Of a stretch of DNA of 9,214 nucleotides, positions 1 to 7,003 are shown piece by piece. The notes under the pieces are model-generated. The model was not told the origin of the DNA. It worked only from the letters and a program-made list of their open reading frames with translations, and ran no database searches. Source of the DNA: Treponema sp. (GTDB lineage Bacteria > Spirochaetota > Spirochaetia > Treponematales > Treponemataceae). The position numbers and the translations under genes were made by a program. Location of the stretch: contig JAILQA010000190.1 in NCBI GenBank assembly GCA_024699205.1, positions 1 through 9,214 of the forward strand, read 5' to 3'. Every line of letters starts with the position of its first letter. Position 1 is the first letter of the stretch.

Positions 1-84
1 TCTGCTACTCTTCACCAGAAGAAAACAACTCTTGAGCGCAAGCTTTTGAACAAGAGACGTAAGTCAGAAAAGAAAGATTACTAA
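1..84 (+). CDS. rpsU: Probable 30S ribosomal protein bS21, C-terminal 27 residues (5' end outside window)
   Basis: This is an open frame from the first base to a TAA at 82-84. The 27 visible residues are strongly basic, with a KRRK run and a KKDY end. They match the lysine/arginine tail that follows the KPS motif in spirochete S21 proteins, which are longer at the C-terminus than the E. coli protein. S21 is a small-subunit protein near the anti-Shine-Dalgarno end of 16S rRNA. A strong intrinsic terminator follows 33 bases after the stop, so the gene ends its own transcript. The call rests on composition and a remembered resemblance to spirochete S21 tails; another small basic ribosomal protein is possible because the conserved core is outside the window. 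Confidence 0.6.
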   Translation, partial: SATLHQKKTTLERKLLNKRRKSEKKDY

Positions 85-117
85 TTTTTAGTTTTCTTGA
101 ATTATAAGAATTATAAG

Positions 118-151
118 AAACAGTCCTAAGCTTTTTGGGACTGTTTTTTTT
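118..151 (+). terminator. Intrinsic terminator after the rpsU-like gene
   Basis: The arms AAACAGTCCTAA (118-129) and TTGGGACTGTTT (135-146) form a 12-bp stem with one G-U pair and a 5-base loop. The 3' arm runs into a T tract ending at 151. It separates the upstream gene from the iorAB transcript. Confidence 0.92.
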
Positions 152-166
152 ATCTGTGTTTTTGTC

Positions 167-195
167 TTTACCATATTTTAAAATCACTGTAAAAT
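167..195 (+). promoter_or_regulatory. Candidate sigma-70 type promoter for iorAB
   Basis: TTTACC (167-172) and TAAAAT (190-195) are separated by exactly 17 bases and match the -35/-10 consensus at 4/6 and 5/6. The site lies between the upstream terminator and the iorA ribosome binding site (AAGGAA, 225-230). It is the best candidate in an A/T-rich stretch where chance -10 boxes are common. Confidence 0.5.
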
Positions 196-235
196 TGAAG
201 CTACACTAAAATATATATTTTTTTAAGGAAATAAA

Positions 236-2011
236 ATGAAACAACTGATGTTGGGGAACGCGGCTGCGGCACGCGGACTTTATGAATCCGGATGTGAATT
301 CATTTCAAGCTACCCGGGCACACCAAGTACAGAAATTACAGAAGAAGCCGCTAAGTTTAAGGAAATCTATTGTGAATGGGCACCAAATGAAAAAGTTGCC
401 CTGGAATCTGCTTTTGGAGCATGTCTTGCAGGCAGACGTTCTTTTTGCGGAATGAAGCATGTTGGATTAAACGTTGCTGCAGACCCTCTTTTTACTATGA
501 GTTACACTGGCGTAAATGCTGGTCTTGTAATCGGTGTTGCTGATGACCCTGGAATGCATTCTTCACAAAACGAACAGGATAGCCGACACCACGCAATTGC
601 TTCTAAAGTACCGATGATTGAACCTTCTGATGCTGATGAAGCCCGCGAGTTTGCAAAAATTGCTTTTGAAATCAGTGAAAAGTTTGATACCCCGGTTTTA
701 TACAAAATGTGCACCCGTATCGCCCACAGTCAGAGCATTACAGAAACAGCAGAACGCATTGTATCGGAACATAAAGCTTACGAAAAAACAATTTCAAAAT
801 ATGTAATGGCCCCTGCAAATGCAATCCGCCGCCATCCTTTTGTTGAACAGAGAATGAAGGATTTGGAAAAATGGAGTGAGACAAGTGGAATTAACCGCAT
901 TGAAAAGGCTTCTACAGCGATAAAAGTTCTTGGAACTGACTCCGATAAAGTTGGAATCATCACTTCATCTACAAGCTACCAGTACGTAAAAGAAGTTCTT
1001 GGCGACTCTGTAAATATTTTAAAGCTGGGAATGGTAAATCCACTTCCGTCAGATATGATTCGCAAGTTTGCAGCTGATCTTGAAAAAGTAATTATCGTAG
1101 AAGAGCTTGATCCTATTATCGAAACTTTCGTACGTGGACTTGGACTTTCTGCAAACGTGGATATTCATGGAAAAGATATGTTCCCAATCTGCGGTGAGTT
1201 CAGTCAAAATCTTGTTGCAGCTGCTTTTGGTCGCGAAGTTCCACAGGGAAGAAAACTTGATGGAGTTCAAATTCCTGTTCGTCCACCAATTATGTGTGCA
1301 GGTTGTCCTCACCGAGGAATGTTCTATGCATTAAACAAGCTTAAAGTTACAGTATTCGGTGATATCGGCTGCTATACTTTGGGAAGCGTGGCTCCACTCA
1401 GCGCCATGGATGTAACTCTTTGTATGGGTGCATCTTTCAGCGGACTTCACGGCTGGAACAAGGCTGGCGGTACAGAAAATGAAAAAAAATCCGTTGCTGT
1501 AATTGGTGATTCAACCTTTATGCATTCAGGAATGACAGGTCTTGCAACAATTGCCTATAATCAGTCTAATTCAACAGTAATCGTTCTTGATAACTCAATC
1601 ACTGGAATGACAGGTCATCAGCAAAATCCTACAACAGGAAAAAATCTTTATGGAGATCCAGCAGGCCGCGTTGATTTAGAAGCCCTTGCCCGCGCTATGG
1701 GAATTAATCGTGTTCGCGTTGTTGACCCTTACAATATTGCAGAGTGCGAGGCTGCTGTCTACGAGGAGCTGGAAGTTGCAGAGCCAAGTCTCATAATCAG
1801 CCGACGACCTTGCGCACTTCTTAAAGAAGTAAAGCATAATCCACCGCTTAAGGTTGATGAAGCAAAATGTAAGAGCTGTAAAATGTGCATGAAGATTGGC
1901 TGTCCTGCAATTGCAATGAATGGCGGAAAAGCTAAGATTGACACGACACTTTGTGTAGGTTGTGGAGTTTGTTCACAGATGTGTAAGTTTGATGCATTAA
2001 AGGCGGAATAA
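236..2011 (+). CDS. iorA: Indolepyruvate:ferredoxin oxidoreductase, alpha subunit
   Basis: This is the large subunit of the enzyme that oxidatively decarboxylates aryl-2-oxoacids (indolepyruvate, phenylpyruvate, hydroxyphenylpyruvate) with CoA to arylacetyl-CoA and CO2, reducing ferredoxin in the cytoplasm. At 591 residues it is full length for the family. The N-terminal PGTPSTEI motif of the pyrimidine-binding domain is present. The thiamine diphosphate domain shows CAGCPHRG (about 354-361), GDIGCYTLG (about 375-383) and GDSTFMHSG (about 423-431). The C-terminus carries two ferredoxin-type 4Fe-4S clusters, with Cys 545/548/551/556 and Cys 573/576/579/583. The start ATG follows AAGGAA with a 5-base spacer. 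iorB begins 2 bases after the stop, as expected for the heterodimer. The enzyme serves aromatic amino acid fermentation, or the reverse reaction in biosynthesis; the window does not show which. Confidence 0.96.
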   Translation: MKQLMLGNAAAARGLYESGCEFISSYPGTPSTEITEEAAKFKEIYCEWAPNEKVALESAFGACLAGRRSFCGMKHVGLNVAADPLFTMSYTGVNAGLVIGVADDPGMHSSQNEQDSRHHAIASKVPMIEPSDADEAREFAKIAFEISEKFDTPVLYKMCTRIAHSQSITETAERIVSEHKAYEKTISKYVMAPANAIRRHPFVEQRMKDLEKWSETSGINRIEKASTAIKVLGTDSDKVGIITSSTSYQYVKEVLGDSVNILKLGMVNPLPSDMIRKFAADLEKVIIVEELDPIIETFVRGLGLSANVDIHGKDMFPICGEFSQNLVAAAFGREVPQGRKLDGVQIPVRPPIMCAGCPHRGMFYALNKLKVTVFGDIGCYTLGSVAPLSAMDVTLCMGASFSGLHGWNKAGGTENEKKSVAVIGDSTFMHSGMTGLATIAYNQSNSTVIVLDNSITGMTGHQQNPTTGKNLYGDPAGRVDLEALARAMGINRVRVVDPYNIAECEAAVYEELEVAEPSLIISRRPCALLKEVKHNPPLKVDEAKCKSCKMCMKIGCPAIAMNGGKAKIDTTLCVGCGVCSQMCKFDALKAE

Positions 2012-2013
2012 TT

Positions 2014-2580
2014 ATGGTAAAAAATATAATGATTGTTGGCGTAGGTGGACAAGGTGCTCTTCTTGCGTCTAAAACTTTGGGACAGGTTCTGCTTGATGCA
2101 GGTTATGATGTAAAAGTAAGCGAAGTTCATGGAATGAGTCAGCGAGGTGGTTCAGTTGTTACTTATGTCCGCTATGGAGACAAGGTTTACTCCCCTATTG
2201 TTGATAAGGGCGAGGCTGATTTTATTGTTTCCTTTGAGCTGCTTGAGGCTGCCCGTTACACAGAATATCTTCGCAAGGATGGTCAGATTGTAGTAAACAC
2301 TCAAAAGATTGATCCTATGCCGGTTATCACAGGTGCCGCAGAATATCCTGCTGCTTTGGAAAAAAAGATGTCTGACGCAGGTCTTAAAGTTGATGCTCTT
2401 GACTGTTTAACTCTGGCGGAAGAAGCAGGAACTTCAAAGGCTGTAAACATTGTTTTAATGGGAAGACTTTCACGCTATATGGATTTTCCAGTAGAAGCAT
2501 GGATGACAGCTATCGAAAAGCTTGTAAAACCTCAGTTCCTTGAAGTAAATAAAAAAGCCTTTTTGCTTGGACGAGGATAA
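2014..2580 (+). CDS. iorB: Indolepyruvate:ferredoxin oxidoreductase, beta subunit
   Basis: This is the small subunit that pairs with IorA and corresponds to the gamma domain of pyruvate:ferredoxin oxidoreductases. At 188 residues it has the usual length. It opens with the family signature GVGGQGALLASKTLG, followed by HGMSQRGGSVVTYVRYG, both typical of the CoA/2-oxoacid oxidoreductase gamma domain. The AAAGGCGGAA stretch at the end of iorA serves as ribosome binding site, and the 2-base gap suggests translational coupling. No cysteine cluster is seen, as expected, since the Fe-S centres are in IorA. Confidence 0.95.
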   Translation: MVKNIMIVGVGGQGALLASKTLGQVLLDAGYDVKVSEVHGMSQRGGSVVTYVRYGDKVYSPIVDKGEADFIVSFELLEAARYTEYLRKDGQIVVNTQKIDPMPVITGAAEYPAALEKKMSDAGLKVDALDCLTLAEEAGTSKAVNIVLMGRLSRYMDFPVEAWMTAIEKLVKPQFLEVNKKAFLLGRG

Positions 2581-2616
2581 GGAAATTAAACACGACAATT
2601 AAATAGGAAAACTAAA

Positions 2617-3453
2617 ATGGCAGAATTATCAATTCATTTTTATTCTAATGTTTTACATCGCAGCACAACTTTTAAAATGATTATTCCAAATGACAGACGC
2701 ATGGATGGTTTTCCACCAGCACCGGATAATGGGCCGTCTCCAAAAGAAATGAAGACTCTTTTCCTTTTACACGGTTATTCTGGAGATGCAGGCAACTGGG
2801 TTCCAGAGTGGCTTTGTGAAAAATATAATTTTGCCATTGTAATTCCTTCTGGAGAAAACTCCTTCTGGCTTGATGCAGAAGCAACTGGTCATCAATTTGC
2901 AACCTTTGTGGGAGTTGAGCTTGTTGACTATGTGCGCAAAACTTTTGGACTTGCCCGCAGCCGGGAAGATACTTATCTTATGGGATTTTCTATGGGTGGT
3001 TTTGGTGCACTTCACACTGCCCTTCAATTCCCTGAAGTATTTGGAAAAACCGCTGCCTTGTCTTCTGCCCTGATTGTTCATGAGGTTGCTAACATGAAAC
3101 CAGAAGGTGGAATTGACGGAAAGGGTGGAAACGCAATTGCAAACTATGCCTACTACCGCGAATGCTTTGGTGAGCCTTCAAAACTTCTGGAAAGCGATGC
3201 AAATCCTGAAACTCTCGTAAAAAAGATTCTGAATGGGACATTAAAAACTGCTGACGGTTCAAAAGCAAAAATACCCGAAATCTTTATGGCCTGCGGTACA
3301 GAAGATTTTCTTTTGGAAAACAACCGCGAATTTCATGGCTTTCTTGACAGTCTGGGCGTAAAGCATGTTTATATAGAAAGCAAGGGAATTCATGACATGA
3401 ATTTCTGGCAGGAATACGCAGTAAAATTCATTCCAGAGATGATGAAAGAATAA
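2617..3453 (+). CDS. Cytoplasmic alpha/beta-hydrolase esterase (EstA / esterase D type)
   Basis: This is a serine esterase of the alpha/beta-hydrolase fold, 278 residues, without a signal peptide. The N-terminal start on strand SIHFYSNVLHRSTTFKMIIP, the LLHGYSGDAGNW oxyanion region and the nucleophile elbow GFSMGG (Ser125) match the esterase D/putative esterase family, which includes tributyrin esterase EstA and S-formylglutathione hydrolase FrmB. The rest of the triad is probably Asp230 (in CGTEDF) and His259 (in GIHDMNFW). AGGAAA (2605-2610) lies 6 bases before the ATG. The gene starts 36 bases after iorB with no terminator between, so it is probably co-transcribed. The substrate cannot be read from the sequence; short-chain acyl or acetyl esters are typical of relatives. 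A direct link with arylacetyl-CoA metabolism is not shown. Confidence 0.85.
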   Translation: MAELSIHFYSNVLHRSTTFKMIIPNDRRMDGFPPAPDNGPSPKEMKTLFLLHGYSGDAGNWVPEWLCEKYNFAIVIPSGENSFWLDAEATGHQFATFVGVELVDYVRKTFGLARSREDTYLMGFSMGGFGALHTALQFPEVFGKTAALSSALIVHEVANMKPEGGIDGKGGNAIANYAYYRECFGEPSKLLESDANPETLVKKILNGTLKTADGSKAKIPEIFMACGTEDFLLENNREFHGFLDSLGVKHVYIESKGIHDMNFWQEYAVKFIPEMMKE

Positions 3454-3494
3454 GCCTTCAAATCTAGCCAGAATTTGCGACGCATAAGGCCTTA
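3451..3494 (+). other. Imperfect hairpin after the esterase gene, possible weak or Rho-assisted terminator
   Basis: TAAGCCTT (3451-3458, including the stop codon) can pair with AAGGCCTTA (3486-3494), leaving one bulged C. An inner CAAAT/ATTTG pair (3459-3463 with 3473-3477) extends the structure. No T tract follows, so it is not a convincing intrinsic terminator. It lies just where the iorAB transcript should end. Confidence 0.3.
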
Positions 3495-3503
3495 TTACAT
3501 ATC

Positions 3504-3539
3504 TTACCTATTGACTTACTAGGTTTTATAATATATATT
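3504..3539 (+). promoter_or_regulatory. Promoter region of the cbiK-ABC-barrel cluster (two overlapping candidates)
   Basis: Two readings are possible. One uses TTGACT (3511-3516), a 17-base spacer and TATATT (3534-3539). The other uses TTACCT (3504-3509), a 17-base spacer and a perfect TATAAT (3527-3532). Either puts the transcript start only about 15-25 bases before the cbiK ATG, giving a very short 5' leader with no room for a cobalamin riboswitch. The inverted repeat at 3506-3524 overlaps the -35 element in both readings. Confidence 0.6.
3506..3524. promoter_or_regulatory. Inverted repeat ACCTA-N9-TAGGT, candidate operator
   Basis: Perfect 5-base half-sites flank 9 bases that contain the TTGACT -35 hexamer. 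Because it lies upstream of the expected transcript start, it is more likely a protein site on DNA than an RNA hairpin. The same half-sites with the same spacing recur at 8237-8255. The regulator is unknown. Confidence 0.4.
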
Positions 3540-3561
3540 CTCCCTCAAGAGCATTTTGTAT

Positions 3562-4215
3562 ATGAAAATCACTTTAACCGTAAATTTTCACGTGCTTCAC
3601 TGCGAGGGAGCAGACAGTCTAGAATCTCAGATAAAAAACTTTGCCCTGCTTGGATACGATGAGCTGGAAATCATAAGCTGTTTTATGACAAAGGGATTTG
3701 AATATTCCTGCATGAAAAAAAGGGTTCTGGCACTGAAGAAATTATTCCGCAAAATCACTTTTACAAAACCTTTTCTCCATGCACATTTTATAGGAAATTT
3801 TATAATTTCCGGGAAAAAGAGAATTAATGATTTTGCCAGTTTTTTAATCAGCGAATATATTCTGGATTTTTCCACTAAATATCTTTTTGTAGGACATGGA
3901 CTCAAAGACAGCAAAAACAGGGAATATCATGCTCTGGAAAAAAGGATTCAGCAATATGGTTTTACAAATGTCAAAATTGCCCTGCTCCAGGGGGAAGGAA
4001 GTGAAATTGATAAAATCTCTTTTGACAATGATGAGGTAAAAAAAATCATCCTTATTCCTCTCTTAATTAATTTAGGAAAGCACGCTCAAAATGATATTCT
4101 GGGCGACAAAGACAGTCTGGCATCTGATTTGGAAAAAAGAGGCTTTTCTGTTGAAAGGCAGTTTTCATGTCTTGGAATGAATCAAAGATTTAAAAAGGAA
4201 TATTTAAATGAATAG
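3562..4215 (+). CDS. cbiK: CbiK-type chelatase (anaerobic sirohydrochlorin cobaltochelatase family), short form
   Basis: CbiK enzymes insert Co2+ into sirohydrochlorin; relatives handle iron or heme. Compared from memory with Salmonella CbiK, the metal ligands appear conserved: Glu47 in GFEY (E89 in GDEY), His112 in GHGLKDS (H145) and His174 in GKHAQND (H207). The 62-residue spacing between the two histidines is identical. The C-terminal CLGMNQRF matches the family's GLGENP region. The protein has only 217 residues. About 40 residues that precede the Glu in Salmonella CbiK, including the first helix and second strand, are missing. An in-frame TAA at 3529-3531 rules out an upstream extension. 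ATG 3562 is preferred; an in-frame TTG at 3556 would add two residues, and the only Shine-Dalgarno-like bases (AAGAG, 3547-3551) are weak. No signal peptide is seen. The gene overlaps the next by 8 bases, so chelation is tied to the importer. The true metal and tetrapyrrole are uncertain. Confidence 0.8.
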   Translation: MKITLTVNFHVLHCEGADSLESQIKNFALLGYDELEIISCFMTKGFEYSCMKKRVLALKKLFRKITFTKPFLHAHFIGNFIISGKKRINDFASFLISEYILDFSTKYLFVGHGLKDSKNREYHALEKRIQQYGFTNVKIALLQGEGSEIDKISFDNDEVKKIILIPLLINLGKHAQNDILGDKDSLASDLEKRGFSVERQFSCLGMNQRFKKEYLNE

Positions 4216-5101
4216 CAATCAAATAAAAAAAGGTCATCTTCTTGGCTCTGCAAAAGAGCTTTTTATAATCGCAGCTGTATTTTTTGCATTTACCGCGTCA
4301 ACTTTTGCAAAAGCAGTAAAAACAAAAATGCCTGAGAAGGTTGTTGCCCTGTCAAAATCGGTTGCAGAAATGTGGCTTCTGGCTGGAGGCAGTTTGGCGG
4401 GAACAACAAGTGATGGTCTAGAGCTGGCTGATGCCAAAAATGCAGTTTCTATCGGAAGCCTTACCAATGCAAGTCTTGAGGCTATTGTCGCTCTTAATCC
4501 GGAACTTGTAATCTTAACTCTTGATATTCCCCTTCACAAAAAGCTTGAAGAAAACCTTCGCTCACTGGGAATAAAAACTTATGTGGTCGATGTAAAATCA
4601 TTTTCGGATTATGCAAATGTGATGAAGGATTTTACGGCATTAACTGGAAAAAGCGATTTATATAAAAAAAATGTTACAGACCTGCATAATGAAATAAAAA
4701 AAATAATTGATTCGGTGCAGGCTTCCAAAAAAGAAAGCTACCTTTTTATGAGGGTTTCGACTGCAAAAAATAAGGTGCTTAAAAATCACTTTGGAAACGA
4801 GATTTTTATGGATTTGGGGCTACTCCCGATAGTAGATGACAATTCGCAGCTTGATGAAATAAGCATGGAAGCCCTACTCGCCGCAAATCCTGATTATATT
4901 TTTGTTGTTGCCCAGGGAAATGAAGAAAAGGCAGAAGAAGCTTTTTACAAGGCTTATAAAAGCAATCCGGCATGGAATAGTCTGAAAGCCGTGCAGAATA
5001 ATAAAATCATCATGCTTCCAAAAGACCTTTTCAATTATAAGCCGAACGCAAGATGGGCAGAAAGTTACAGGCTTATTGCAGACTTCTTGCAGACTTTTTG
5101 A
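4208..5101 (+). CDS. Periplasmic substrate-binding protein of a BtuF/FhuD/FecB-type ABC importer
   Basis: This is a 297-residue secreted binding protein of the class with two Rossmann-like lobes joined by a long helix, which binds cobalamin, heme or ferric chelates. A signal peptide covers about residues 1-34 (hydrophobic core FIIAAVFFAFTASTFA, likely cut before KAVKT). There is no lipobox cysteine, so it is probably a soluble periplasmic protein. Family features include PEKVVALSKSVAEMWLLAGG at the start of lobe one, SLEAIVALNPELVIL, and a C-terminal NPAWNSLKAVQNNKIIMLP segment followed by KPNARWAESY. AAGGAA (4195-4200) precedes the ATG. The start codon lies inside the end of cbiK (ATGAATAG overlap), indicating translational coupling. 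The ligand cannot be assigned from sequence alone; the chelatase neighbour favours a metal-tetrapyrrole or corrinoid. Confidence 0.85.
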   Translation: MNSNQIKKGHLLGSAKELFIIAAVFFAFTASTFAKAVKTKMPEKVVALSKSVAEMWLLAGGSLAGTTSDGLELADAKNAVSIGSLTNASLEAIVALNPELVILTLDIPLHKKLEENLRSLGIKTYVVDVKSFSDYANVMKDFTALTGKSDLYKKNVTDLHNEIKKIIDSVQASKKESYLFMRVSTAKNKVLKNHFGNEIFMDLGLLPIVDDNSQLDEISMEALLAANPDYIFVVAQGNEEKAEEAFYKAYKSNPAWNSLKAVQNNKIIMLPKDLFNYKPNARWAESYRLIADFLQTF

Positions 5102-5154
5102 GCGAATAAACATGGTCAGATTAAAAAAAAATAAGTGACAGAAAGGCAAGTTTT

Positions 5155-6186
5155 ATGAAAAAAGTACAGAAGAAAATCTCTTTGAAAATAATAATCATTT
5201 TGGGAATCCTCGCTTTTTTTCTGCTTTTTTTTCTATCGCTTTTTTGTGCGACAAAGGCCCTGCCCTTTATTGATGGAATAAATGCTTTTTTTAGAAGGAA
5301 TCCGTCATCAGAAGGATTTAATTCAGCTAAAACCATTTTGTTAAAGCTGCGCTTACCGAGAGCGGCGGCAACTGTTATATGCGGTTCTGCCCTTTCTGTA
5401 AGCGGGCTTATGCTTCAGAACGCATTGAATAATACGCTGGCAAGTCCTGGAATTATTGGAGTAAATACAGGAGCAGGATTTTTTGTCCTTTTGTTCAGCA
5501 TATTCTTTCCTTTTGCTTTTTGGGCAAGAAGCCTGGGTGCTTTGGGAGGAGCCATTTTAGCAGTTCTGGCTGTCTATTTAATCAGCATAAAGGCTGGAGT
5601 TTCAAAAACAACGCTTATTCTTGCCGGAGTTGCAGTTTCTTCCCTTATGACGGCAGGAATTGACATTCTTATTACCCTGCATCCCGAAATTGTTTCAGAC
5701 AAGGTCTCTTTTAATCTGGGCGGTTTTGCAAACCTGAATCTTACTGCATTAAAAATTGCCTTTCCTGTAATTCTGGCAGGCATAACAGCAGCCTTTTTGA
5801 TTTCGGATGGAGTGGATTTATTTGCTCTGGGGGATGAAAGCGCCTTTGGACTTGGTTTGAATGTCAAAGCCTACCGCCTGCTCTGCATTTTAATTTCCGG
5901 GCTTCTTGCAGGTGCGGCAGTAAGTATCTGCGGGCTTCTTGGATTTTTGGGGCTGATAGTTCCTAATCTTATCAGACTCTGCTCCTGTAATTCTACAAAG
6001 AAAAATCTTTTGCTATGCATTCTTTTTGGTTCTGATTTCCTGCTTTTTTGTGATTTGCTGTCCAGAGTGATTTTTTTTCCTTATGAGCTTCCAGTCGGAC
6101 TCTTTCTTTCTATTTTGGGTGCTCCATTTTTTATTTTTCTGCTTATTAATAAAAAAAAGAAGCTGGGAGTTCAGGAGGCCGCATGA
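5155..6186 (+). CDS. FecCD/BtuC-family ABC transporter permease
   Basis: This is the inner-membrane permease of a type II importer for iron chelates, heme or cobalamin; it would work as a homodimer because only one permease gene is present. At 343 residues it is full length. It has about nine or ten hydrophobic segments, starting with IIIILGILAFFLLFFLSLF near residues 12-30. The family signature is clear: LRLPRAAATVICGSALSVSG, then LQNALNNTLASPGIIGVNTGAG. Near residue 270 is GLIVPNLIR, the loop that contacts the ATPase; most relatives have His where this has Asn. AAAGG precedes the ATG. The 53-base gap from the binding-protein gene holds no terminator. The stop overlaps the ATPase start by 4 bases. 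Confidence 0.93.
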   Translation: MKKVQKKISLKIIIILGILAFFLLFFLSLFCATKALPFIDGINAFFRRNPSSEGFNSAKTILLKLRLPRAAATVICGSALSVSGLMLQNALNNTLASPGIIGVNTGAGFFVLLFSIFFPFAFWARSLGALGGAILAVLAVYLISIKAGVSKTTLILAGVAVSSLMTAGIDILITLHPEIVSDKVSFNLGGFANLNLTALKIAFPVILAGITAAFLISDGVDLFALGDESAFGLGLNVKAYRLLCILISGLLAGAAVSICGLLGFLGLIVPNLIRLCSCNSTKKNLLLCILFGSDFLLFCDLLSRVIFFPYELPVGLFLSILGAPFFIFLLINKKKKLGVQEAA

Positions 6187-6944
6187 TAGAAATAAAGGGA
6201 TTAAAAGCCGGCTATGAAAATCATAGTGTTCTGGATATCGAAAAACTTTGTTTTGAGGAAGGAAAAATCTCCGGGATTGTTGGCTTGAATGGAAGCGGAA
6301 AATCGACTCTTTTAAAAGCAATTATCGGTCTTGTAAAAAGAAATGAAGGAGAGGTTTATATTGACGAAAAAAACATCAGCCAGTTTAATCACAAGGCAAG
6401 GGCAAGGGAAATTGCATATCTTCCGCAAAGTTTTCCTGTCGCGGCAATGGATGTGGAAACGCTGGTAAACCACGGACGTTATGCCCATCTTGGATATTCA
6501 AAGGTTCTTTCTAAAAAAGACAGGGAACTTATTGACTATGCTCTGAATTTGACAGATCTGGCCGACAAAAAAACAAAAGTTCTGGGGAGCTTGAGCGGAG
6601 GCGAACGTCAGCGGGCATATCTTGCAATGGTGATTGCCCAGGATACTAAATATCTTTTTTTGGATGAGGCAACATCTTCGCTGGATATAAAACATCAAAT
6701 TGAATTTTATAAAGTCCTGTCCATACTGGCAAATCAGGGACACGGAATCATAATTACAAGCCATGATTTACCTCAGGCATTTTCCTTTTGTGATGAAATT
6801 AATGTGCTTTTTTCTGGAAAAGTTACGCTTTCTGGCAAGGCTGATGACATCATCAAAAGCAGAAAATTAAAAGAGGCAATGGGAATAAATCTAAAAAAAA
6901 CGGACGACAGGGACCTGCTTTACAAGTACGGTCTTTGTGAATAA
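6183..6944 (+). CDS. ABC transporter ATPase of the FecE/BtuD type
   Basis: This is the ATPase that powers the adjacent permease, 253 residues, with all catalytic motifs intact: Walker A GLNGSGKST (34-42), Q-loop in YLPQSF (about 79-84), signature LSGGERQR (137-144), Walker B YLFLDE (157-162) with D-loop SSLD, and switch His194 in ITSHDL. The C-terminal ILFSGKVTLSGKADDII-type tail is usual for iron-chelate, heme and cobalamin ATPases. AGGAGG (6173-6178) lies just before the ATG, inside the permease gene, and ATGA overlap couples the two. It should form a dimer on the cytoplasmic face of the permease. Confidence 0.94.
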   Translation: MIEIKGLKAGYENHSVLDIEKLCFEEGKISGIVGLNGSGKSTLLKAIIGLVKRNEGEVYIDEKNISQFNHKARAREIAYLPQSFPVAAMDVETLVNHGRYAHLGYSKVLSKKDRELIDYALNLTDLADKKTKVLGSLSGGERQRAYLAMVIAQDTKYLFLDEATSSLDIKHQIEFYKVLSILANQGHGIIITSHDLPQAFSFCDEINVLFSGKVTLSGKADDIIKSRKLKEAMGINLKKTDDRDLLYKYGLCE

Positions 6945-7003
6945 GGCGGTTGCTATAGTGCAAGGGATAATTCTTATGATTTTATCATTTTTAGGGAAAA
7001 GAA

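Noticed and set aside
101..118. Direct repeat of ATTATAAGA, two copies in tandem
   Set aside because: Only two 9-base copies in A/T-rich sequence before a terminator; no function can be supported.
1759..2130. 123-residue open frame on the minus strand across the iorA/iorB junction
   Set aside because: It is a shadow of the two ior genes, which are well supported by motifs on the plus strand.
3454..3561. Possible cobalamin riboswitch before the cbiK cluster
   Set aside because: The expected transcript start leaves only 15-25 bases of leader, and no B12-box-like sequence is visible.
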